Below, one piece after another: positions 1-5,028 of a stretch of 33,087 nt of DNA. This DNA is from Deltaproteobacteria bacterium (GTDB taxonomy: Bacteria > UBA10199 > SBBF01). The notes beneath the pieces are model-generated. The model did not search any database, was not told the DNA's origin, and saw nothing but the letters and a program-made list of their open reading frames with translations. Location of the stretch: the NCBI GenBank assembly GCA_016183175.1, contig JACPFC010000003.1, positions 1 through 33,087 of the forward strand, in the 5' to 3' direction. Every line of letters starts with the position of its first letter. Positions within the stretch are counted from its first letter, which is position 1. The position numbers and the translations under genes are program-made.

Positions 1-195
1 GAAGTCGTCATTGAAGCTGATATCGTCCGCCAGCAGATCATCCCTTGTCAGGGAACCGGTGGTGGACAACAGGTCGTAATCACCGTCGGTTAAAGCGGAT
101 ATAGTGGACCCCAAAAACTGGACAGCAACCGACCCCTCAACTAGGGGGCTGGTGAACAGGATTAAAAACAGGATTTTCAGATGTCTTTTGTTCAT
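1..195 (-). CDS. Exported protein of unknown function, N-terminal part only
   Basis: The reverse complement has an ATG at 195-193 followed by 65 open codons that run off the window. The first residues, MNKRHLKILFLILFTSPLVEG, form a typical Sec signal peptide: a basic N-terminus, a hydrophobic core and small residues before the mature part. The visible mature part is acidic and rich in Asp, Thr, Ser and Leu, with no motif I recognise. It is transcribed divergently from the TIGR02147 regulator at 394. The ribosome binding site is weak (GGATAG about 4 bases upstream). The function cannot be assigned from this fragment. The call rests on the signal peptide and the uninterrupted frame. Confidence 0.6.
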   Translation of the reverse strand, partial: MNKRHLKILFLILFTSPLVEGSVAVQFLGSTISALTDGDYDLLSTTGSLTRDDLLADDISFNDDF

Positions 196-324
196 TTATC
201 TATCCAGACCCATGGCTTTGGCGCATTCCGGCGCCGATTCCCCTTAGACGACCGTTTGCCCCAATCGGTTCAATGATTATTATCGGCCATTGTCAAAAAA
301 AGTTGCTAAGTTTTTTTAACCGAT

Positions 325-340
325 GTTTTCTGTAGAAAAC
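325..340. promoter_or_regulatory. Palindromic putative operator, GTTTTC-N4-GAAAAC (copy 1)
   Basis: A perfect 6-bp inverted repeat, GTTTTC TGTA GAAAAC, ends 53 bases before the ATG of the regulator at 394. A possible extended -10 element (TGCTATCTT, 353-361) lies just downstream, so the palindrome would cover the -35 region. Nearly the same palindrome occurs at 2013-2028 upstream of another gene of this locus. The binding protein is not known. The HTH-bearing regulator encoded directly downstream is the obvious candidate, by inference. Confidence 0.5.
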
Positions 341-393
341 ACCTGTATATCATGCTATCTTTGGACCCATTGCTAAGGAGGCAAAGATAAACT

Positions 394-1224
394 ATGATTT
401 CAATCTACGACCATACGAACTACCGGGAATACCTGAAAAAGCGGTTCAATGAGCTGAAAAAGGAAAGGGACGACTTTTCGTACCGCGTCTTCAACCGGAA
501 GGCGGGAATCGCCTCGTCGGGATTTTTGAAAAACGTCGTCGACGGCAAGCGAAACCTGGCCACCGACGGCATCCGGAAGATCATTAAGGGCTTGGAACTC
601 AAACCCGACGAGGGAAAATATTTTGAAAGCCTGGTCCACTTCAATCAGGCCCAAAACCATGAAGACAAAGACCACTATTTTCAGGAACTGTTGGCAAACA
701 AGAGGTTTGTCCGGGCGCACCCGCTTACCGAGGCGCAATACAACCTCTTTTCGGAGTGGTATTATGTGGCCCTTCTGGAGCTGATCCGGCTGGAGAGCCG
801 CGAAACAAAGGATATCTTGTGGATTCAGAGGAGCTTAAGGGAAAATGTCCCTCTGTTGGACATTAAAAAGGCGGTCAAAGACTTGATCGAGCTGGGTCTT
901 GTCAAAGAAGGCAAACAGCTCTTACTAAGAAAGCAGACCATGCTCTCCACACCGGATGAGGTCAAATCGGTTTCGGTGGCCAATTTTCATTTTCAGATGG
1001 GCCAAATAGCCGCCAAGGCCTTGAAAGAGGACTCGCCGCAGGATCGCGAGTTTTCGGGGCTCACGGTGGCGCTCTCCGACACCGGCTTCGAAATCGCCAA
1101 AAAGGAACTCCAGAAATTCCGGCGGAAGCTTCATTCGCTTGTGGAAGAGGATACCGAGCATCCCAAAACCAACGTGGCGCATTTGAATTTACAGTTGTTT
1201 AAGATCAATCGAAAGGAAATATAA
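394..1224 (+). CDS. TIGR02147/DUF4423 family protein, putative HTH regulator
   Basis: This 276-residue protein matches the TIGR02147 (DUF4423) family: an opening like YDHTNYREYLKKRF, then an Xre-like helical segment at about residues 28-70 (SYRVFNRKAG, SSGFLKNVVDGKRNL, IRKIIKGLEL), then the conserved YFESLVHFNQA and SEWYYVALLEL segments. The family is common in Fibrobacter, Bdellovibrio and deltaproteobacterial lineages and often lies next to lipoprotein genes. Its biochemical role is poorly defined. A strong Shine-Dalgarno (AAGGAGG, 374-380) precedes the ATG. The next gene, a lipoprotein, starts 3 bases after the stop, so the two are probably co-transcribed. DNA binding and autoregulation through the palindrome at 325-340 are inferred from the HTH-like segment and the repeated site. 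Confidence 0.85.
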   Translation: MISIYDHTNYREYLKKRFNELKKERDDFSYRVFNRKAGIASSGFLKNVVDGKRNLATDGIRKIIKGLELKPDEGKYFESLVHFNQAQNHEDKDHYFQELLANKRFVRAHPLTEAQYNLFSEWYYVALLELIRLESRETKDILWIQRSLRENVPLLDIKKAVKDLIELGLVKEGKQLLLRKQTMLSTPDEVKSVSVANFHFQMGQIAAKALKEDSPQDREFSGLTVALSDTGFEIAKKELQKFRRKLHSLVEEDTEHPKTNVAHLNLQLFKINRKEI

Positions 1225-1227
1225 AAA

Positions 1228-2004
1228 GTGAAAGGGCGGTTCTACATCCGGCCGCTTCTCTTTTTTGCACTCATCGGCGGTTTCCTTGCCTGCACCGAAC
1301 AAAAAGGGGTGGAGGCGGGAAACCCGGATTTGACCGACACAAAAGTCCGGACGGTGACCTCCGACAGCACCGAAGTCTATTATGCAACCATCGAGGACGA
1401 GGACACACTGAGCATCGAACAGATCAGTGTTTCGGCGGATGGCCAAACCTCAGAAACCCTAGAGACGGTCACGACGTCTTATACCCAAAGTGAAAGCACC
1501 CTCACTTATAGTGCGGCCTTCACAAACCATAAAACAATCGAGGTCAGCGTAACCATCGATGACGAAACCGATACGGTGACGACCGGCTCTTTGACCCTCA
1601 ATGGCGAGACCAATTCAGCCACCTTCGATTTTGAGCCGACACTCAACCGTTGCCGTCGGGCTACCGATCATGCAGCGCGGCAGTTGCTTGAGGCGGGAGT
1701 CGACCGGCTTGTCGGCTGTTTTCCCCATAAAACCTGCTCGAACATCGGTGATGGCCTGGCCGATGTGATCAATCTGTCGGAAGAATTCGGCGGTCCGGCC
1801 GACACCAGCATGACCAATGTGATCGCGATGGTGGATGACGGATCGCTCATCGCCAATGAAACGAACCTCACAACCTGCCTTGCCGCCCTTGGGGAAATTA
1901 CCTGCGCCGATTTTGTCGGAGTTTTCGATCCGGCATTAGTTCCTCCCGATTTCAGCCAGATTCACACCCTCGTCCCCGCCGAATCGTGCAGTGAGGTGTT
2001 TTGA
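1228..2004 (+). CDS. Lipoprotein with GNP motif, paired with TIGR02147 regulator
   Basis: The start is GTG at 1228, 3 bases after the regulator stop, with AAAGGA about 10 bases upstream. The N-terminus has a signal peptide ending in a lipobox (GGFLAC), which predicts lipid attachment at Cys22. The mature protein begins with a short linker and VEAGNPDL. Lipoproteins carrying this type of GNP motif shortly after the lipidated Cys are, as I recall, common next to TIGR02147 genes. The middle (about 40-135) is Thr/Ser/Asp/Glu-rich and looks like beta-strand sequence. The C-terminal half has eight cysteines after residue 135, which suggests disulfides in an exported protein. No enzymatic motif is visible. 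It is probably a membrane-anchored surface or periplasmic protein; its function is unknown. Confidence 0.75.
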   Translation: MKGRFYIRPLLFFALIGGFLACTEQKGVEAGNPDLTDTKVRTVTSDSTEVYYATIEDEDTLSIEQISVSADGQTSETLETVTTSYTQSESTLTYSAAFTNHKTIEVSVTIDDETDTVTTGSLTLNGETNSATFDFEPTLNRCRRATDHAARQLLEAGVDRLVGCFPHKTCSNIGDGLADVINLSEEFGGPADTSMTNVIAMVDDGSLIANETNLTTCLAALGEITCADFVGVFDPALVPPDFSQIHTLVPAESCSEVF

Positions 2005-2012
2005 CATCACCT

Positions 2013-2028
2013 GTTTTCTCTGGAAAAC
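2013..2028. promoter_or_regulatory. Palindromic putative operator, GTTTTC-N4-GAAAAC (copy 2)
   Basis: GTTTTC TCTG GAAAAC repeats the arms of the palindrome at 325-340 exactly; only the 4-base spacer differs (TCTG against TGTA). It lies 9 bases after the lipoprotein stop and ends 66 bases before the ATG of the MopE-like gene. A TTGACA hexamer at 2001-2006 would place the palindrome between -35 and -10, although no good -10 follows at 17 bases. Repression or activation by the TIGR02147 protein is inference. Confidence 0.5.
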
Positions 2029-2094
2029 GAAATCTTCTCTCATCCTGAACCTTTTACCCGGCTCCGGCGTCAAAGCAGGTTGAAAGGAGCCTTT

Positions 2095-3267
2095 ATGACG
2101 TTTAAAAAATCATTATTCTGTTTTGTAATCGCCTTTTTGGCCTTTTATGCCGCCCCGGCGGCAGTGGCGCATATTGATGATGCCGACGGCGACGGGATTG
2201 AAGATTCCGCCGACAATTGCGCCTCCGACCCGAACATCAGCCAGGCGGACGACGACGGCGACGGCATCGGCAACGACTGCGACAACTGTTCTGCCGTCTC
2301 GAATGCCGATCAGACCGATGACGATGCCGACGGCGTGGGCGACTCCTGCGACCTCTGCCTTGGCCTTTCCAGCCCCGTCAATTATGACTTCGACGGTGAC
2401 GGCCTGGGTCGAAAGTGCGATAGCGACGATGACGGCGACGACGGTATTTTGGATGATGGGGACGGCTCGGGAAGTACGTCGGATAACTACTGCACCGGTG
2501 GTAATACGACAAGCTGTGATGACAACTGTACCGGAACCGCAAATGCCGATCAGACCGATTCCGACGGCGACGCCCCGGACAACACCCAAGACGGCCTAAG
2601 CGGCGGCGATGCCTGCGACCTGGATGACGACGGCGACGGCTGGAACGATACCACCGACAACAGCCCCACCGTTGCCAATGACGACCAGAGCGATGTCGAT
2701 CTCGATGGCTTTGGCGATGTGAGCGACAATTGTGCCTCCGATTCCAACAGCGATCAGGCGGACCTGGACGGCGACGGGATCGGCGATATCTGCGACTCGG
2801 ACGCCGATGGCGACGGCTACACGGCTGATGATGGCGACTGCGACAACGCCGATTCGTCGCTCAATCCGGGCGCCGAGGAGGTTTGCGATGACGGCATCGA
2901 CCAGGATTGCGACGACCTCGATACCTCCTGTGACGTAACCACCACTGACGTAACCACCACCACCGACGCCGATGGGGACGGATATACGGCGGAAAGCGAC
3001 GACTGCGACGATTCCAATGCCGATGTCCATCCCGATGCGGAGGAGGTGTGTGACGACGCCATCGACAATGACTGTGACGGCACGGCGGACAACGAAGAAG
3101 TCTGTCCTGTGAGCAACGAAAGCACCGACGAGAGCGCCGCGGAAGACGACGGCGGCTGTCAGCTCAACAAAGGCTCCCGGAACAGCGGCCTTGCCGGTCT
3201 CATCCTGTTGGCCCTCTCTCTGGCCTTGGTATCGATCGCAAGGCGAAAAACGATTTGCCGCGGATGA
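2095..3267 (+). CDS. MopE-like Asp-rich repeat protein with MYXO-CTERM-like anchor
   Basis: The ATG at 2095 is chosen because AAAGGAG (2083-2089) lies 5 bases upstream and a signal peptide (about residues 1-25, ending AAVA-H) follows directly. An in-frame TTG at 2080 is less likely. The body is a run of thrombospondin type-3-like calcium-binding repeats (DxDxDG..D.CP/A types: DADGDGIEDSADNC, DDDGDGIGNDCDNC). Two copies of the MopE-type metal-binding motif follow at about residues 236-280 and 291-338 (DADGDGYTA..DCDD ... PGAEEVCDDGIDQDCD). The last 38 residues contain GGC (Cys355), a short polar stretch, a hydrophobic helix and a basic ARRK end. This matches the MYXO-CTERM layout, in which a myxosortase processes the protein and the Cys anchors it. 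No myxosortase gene lies in this window. Predicted location: outer surface. Confidence 0.8.
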   Translation: MTFKKSLFCFVIAFLAFYAAPAAVAHIDDADGDGIEDSADNCASDPNISQADDDGDGIGNDCDNCSAVSNADQTDDDADGVGDSCDLCLGLSSPVNYDFDGDGLGRKCDSDDDGDDGILDDGDGSGSTSDNYCTGGNTTSCDDNCTGTANADQTDSDGDAPDNTQDGLSGGDACDLDDDGDGWNDTTDNSPTVANDDQSDVDLDGFGDVSDNCASDSNSDQADLDGDGIGDICDSDADGDGYTADDGDCDNADSSLNPGAEEVCDDGIDQDCDDLDTSCDVTTTDVTTTTDADGDGYTAESDDCDDSNADVHPDAEEVCDDAIDNDCDGTADNEEVCPVSNESTDESAAEDDGGCQLNKGSRNSGLAGLILLALSLALVSIARRKTICRG

Positions 3268-3291
3268 TTCGTGTGGCAAAATAGATTTGCG

Positions 3292-4428
3292 ATGAAACGA
3301 CTAGTTATAGCGATGATCCTTTTAAGTGCCGGCTCGATTCTTCCCTGGGGAGGAATCGAGTCGGTGCGCTTTGCCGGCGCGCAATCGGGAAGTCCCGGTT
3401 ACATTGACGTTCACATGCATCTTGACGGACGCTATCGGCAACAAGGGGGTGAAAGTGGCGGACCCGGCGGACGGCGAAGGCCCGGGGGCCCCGGAAGGGG
3501 CCCAGGCGGACCGGGAGGGGAGGATGGAGGGTCGATCAAAGATTACGAATCGGCCGCGGTCAATCTGATCTCCCGGATGGACAGGATGGGGGTGGCCAAG
3601 GCGCTGATCATGCCGCCGCCTCAGAAATCCAACCAGAAAGGGGGCTATACCTATAAAGATCTGCTCGAAGTGGTGCGAAAACATCCCGACCGGCTGGCCC
3701 TGGCGGGCGGAGGAGGGGAACTCAATCCGATGATTGTCGGCACCGACTCATCGGCGGTAACTGCGGCGATCAAAGCGGAGTTTGAAAAAAAGGCGGAAGA
3801 AATCGTGGGTGACGGCGCCAGGGCGTTTGGCGAAATGACGGCGCTCCACTTCAGCTTCCACGAGGGACATCCGTTTGAGCAGGTGGCGGCGGATCATCCC
3901 CTTTTTCTCCTGCTGGCCGATATTGCCGCCCGGTATAACATACCGGTCGACCTCCACATGGAAGCGGTATTGAAAGACCGATCCCTTCCCCCGCGTCCGG
4001 CAAATATGAGTTCCGCCAATCCGTCGACCATCAAGGCGACGATCCCCGGTTTTGAGCGTCTGCTCGATCACAACAAATCGGCCAAAATCGTCTGGCAGCA
4101 TGTGGGGTGGGACAACACCGGCGAAATGACCCCCGATCTCGTCCGGAGGCTTCTTCAAGCCCATTCGAACCTCTATTGTGCGATTCACGAAAGCCGGCAG
4201 ATCTTAGACGAGAACGGCAAGATCCGAGAGGCATGGATGAAACTCATCACCGATTATCCGGATCGGTTTATGATCGGGGCCGACACATTCATCGGGATTC
4301 CGGGCAAAACAAAATCAAAAGGGCCCGACATGTTCGACAAAACCTGGTTGATGCTTAACCAGCTTCCTCCCGACCTCGCCCAAAAAATCGGCCGCACCAA
4401 TGCGGCGAGGGTGTATGGTTTAAATTAA
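3292..4428 (+). CDS. Exported amidohydrolase-family metal-dependent hydrolase
   Basis: The ATG at 3292 gives a 378-residue protein with a signal peptide (about 1-31, ending FAGAQS). The alternative GTG at 3271 would add seven residues before it; neither has a convincing Shine-Dalgarno. Amidohydrolase (COG2159, TIM-barrel) hallmarks are an early metal-binding HxH at residues 41-43 (YIDVHMHLDG), DLHMEAV in the middle, WQHVGWDN with a conserved His, and GADTFIG near the end, where the catalytic Asp of this superfamily lies. The order and spacing fit a decarboxylase/hydrolase of the ACMSD-like type, but the substrate cannot be inferred. A Gly/Arg/Pro-rich insert (about residues 50-80), encoded by a palindrome-rich stretch (3465-3535), separates the HxH from the first conserved helix. 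The start lies 24 bases after the MopE-like gene, so co-transcription is likely. Confidence 0.78.
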   Translation: MKRLVIAMILLSAGSILPWGGIESVRFAGAQSGSPGYIDVHMHLDGRYRQQGGESGGPGGRRRPGGPGRGPGGPGGEDGGSIKDYESAAVNLISRMDRMGVAKALIMPPPQKSNQKGGYTYKDLLEVVRKHPDRLALAGGGGELNPMIVGTDSSAVTAAIKAEFEKKAEEIVGDGARAFGEMTALHFSFHEGHPFEQVAADHPLFLLLADIAARYNIPVDLHMEAVLKDRSLPPRPANMSSANPSTIKATIPGFERLLDHNKSAKIVWQHVGWDNTGEMTPDLVRRLLQAHSNLYCAIHESRQILDENGKIREAWMKLITDYPDRFMIGADTFIGIPGKTKSKGPDMFDKTWLMLNQLPPDLAQKIGRTNAARVYGLN

Positions 4429-4489
4429 TCGGCTGTACCGTCACAGTCACCAGTAATAGCCGTCGCCGTTTTTACCAGGAGGGTGCATG

Positions 4490-4561
4490 CGCCCCTGGCC
4501 AGAATCGAACTGGCGCACCCGGCTTCGGAGGCCGGTGCTCTATCCACTGAGCTACAGGGGC
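4490..4561 (-). tRNA. tRNA-Arg (CCG)
   Basis: The reverse complement folds as a cloverleaf: acceptor GCCCCTG/CAGGGGC, D-stem GCTC/GAGC, anticodon stem CCGGC/GCCGG with loop CTCCGAA (anticodon CCG, decoding CGG), and T-arm GCCAG-TTCGATT-CTGGC. It is 72 bases including discriminator G. No 3' CCA is encoded. About 85 bases upstream in the tRNA sense is a degenerate second copy of its own first 20 or so bases (see the repeat entry). Confidence 0.95.
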
Positions 4562-4659
4562 AATTTCAAAACTTCAGTGATCCTGCAACTTCCGCCCCCG
4601 CTCGCTCGGACCGGTGGCGCTCGCGGGGACCCCTCCACTTAAGCTACAGGGGCAAATTT
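4541..4659 (-). repeat. Insert flanked by duplicated 5' end of tRNA-Arg
   Basis: On the minus strand the tRNA-Arg start (TTGCCCCTGTAGCT followed by CAGTGGA) is preceded by a second copy that reads TTGCCCCTGTAGCT followed by TAAGTGGA (about 4637-4658). The exact match is 14 bases, about 22 with one small difference. Between the copies lie about 67 bases, GC-rich at first with imperfect hairpin arms (CCCCGC ... GCGGGG). The upstream copy lacks everything beyond the D-arm, so it is not a tRNA. It looks like the duplicated edge left by insertion of a small element into the tRNA start. Confidence 0.6.
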
Positions 4660-4665
4660 AATATG

Positions 4666-4737
4666 TGGGTGATGTAGGAATCGAACCTACGACCCCTGCT
4701 GTGTGAAAGCAGTGCTCTACCTCTGAGCTAATCACCC
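4666..4737 (-). tRNA. tRNA-Val (CAC)
   Basis: The reverse complement gives acceptor GGGTGAT/ATCACCC, D-stem GCTC/GAGC, anticodon stem CTGCT/AGCAG with loop TTCACAC (anticodon CAC, decoding GUG), and T-arm GTAGG-TTCGATT-CCTAC. It is 72 bases including discriminator A, with no encoded CCA. It lies about 100 bases upstream of tRNA-Arg on the same strand, so both may come from the promoter near 4801-4829. Confidence 0.95.
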
Positions 4738-4784
4738 AACTGCCAGCCAGAGGCTGGTCCGCCTCAGGCGGAAGCTAATCACCC
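4726..4784 (-). repeat. 35-bp double-hairpin insert with 12-bp duplication at tRNA-Val start
   Basis: The first 12 bases of tRNA-Val (GGGTGATTAGCT) occur twice on the minus strand, at 4737-4726 and at 4784-4773, as exact copies. The 35 bases between them hold two abutting 6-bp hairpins with 3-base loops: TCCGCC-TCA-GGCGGA (4758-4772) and CCAGCC-AGA-GGCTGG (4743-4757). The full tRNA is intact, and only its leader carries the insert. The layout fits a small palindromic element that inserted with a 12-bp target duplication. Confidence 0.7.
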
Positions 4785-4800
4785 GCGCCCGCCGCGCGTA

Positions 4801-4829
4801 TCTATAATACTCTTTGCCCCGCCGCAAGA
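4801..4829 (-). promoter_or_regulatory. Candidate promoter for tRNA-Val and tRNA-Arg
   Basis: On the minus strand TATAGA (4806-4801) could be a -10 element with a weak -35 (TCTTGC, 4829-4824) at 17 bases. A very GC-rich stretch follows (4785-4800), like the discriminator of stringently controlled stable-RNA promoters. The duplicated tRNA-Val start at 4784 begins about 16 bases after the -10, which suggests where the tRNA stood before the hairpin element inserted. The hexamer match is modest. Confidence 0.35.
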
Positions 4830-4851
4830 TTGAAAAATTCACCCCATCTTT

Positions 4852-5028
4852 TGCGTACTCTCCTGATCGCAGATCTGGATTTTCGCCCATCGGACTATCA
4901 CATCGGGGGCTTTGCCTCCGGCGCCCCCGCACCCCCAGCGCTCGCCACAGGATAAACCTGATGGCTCGCTTCTTTTACGAAACTTTCTGCGTACTCTCCT
5001 GATCGCAGATCTGGATTTTCGCCCATCG
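4852..5028 (-). repeat. 41-bp direct repeat of the kinase 3' end around a 95-bp insert
   Basis: The bases at 4852-4892 and 4988-5028 are identical over 41 positions. The second copy is the last coding stretch of the kinase gene (encoding RWAKIQICDQEST). Between them lie 95 bases with a hairpin GGGGGC...GCCCCC (4905-4928, with inner GCC-TCC-GGC) and an imperfect one around 4934-4956 (CCACAGG-ATAAA-CCTGATGG). Read through the distal copy, the gene would have ended ...STQKMG-stop; with the insert it ends ...STQKVS-stop. This is consistent with an insertion plus target duplication that changed only the last two codons. Confidence 0.75.

Noticed and set aside
2147-2599. Long alternative frames on both strands across the MopE-like gene
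   Set aside because: They result from the repetitive GAC/GGC/GAT codons of the Asp-rich gene; they have no start signals and low-complexity products.
4429-4475. Possible intrinsic terminator after the amidohydrolase (CGGCT...AGCCG, then five T)
   Set aside because: The stem is only 5 bp with a 23-base loop and the T-run starts 6 bases after the stem, so it is too weak to annotate.
4637-4659. Second tRNA-Arg gene
   Set aside because: Only the acceptor 5' strand and part of the D-arm are present; no anticodon or T-arm follows.
4905-4928. GC-rich hairpin after the kinase gene as a terminator
   Set aside because: No T-run follows on the minus strand, and the hairpin lies within the inserted, duplicated segment.
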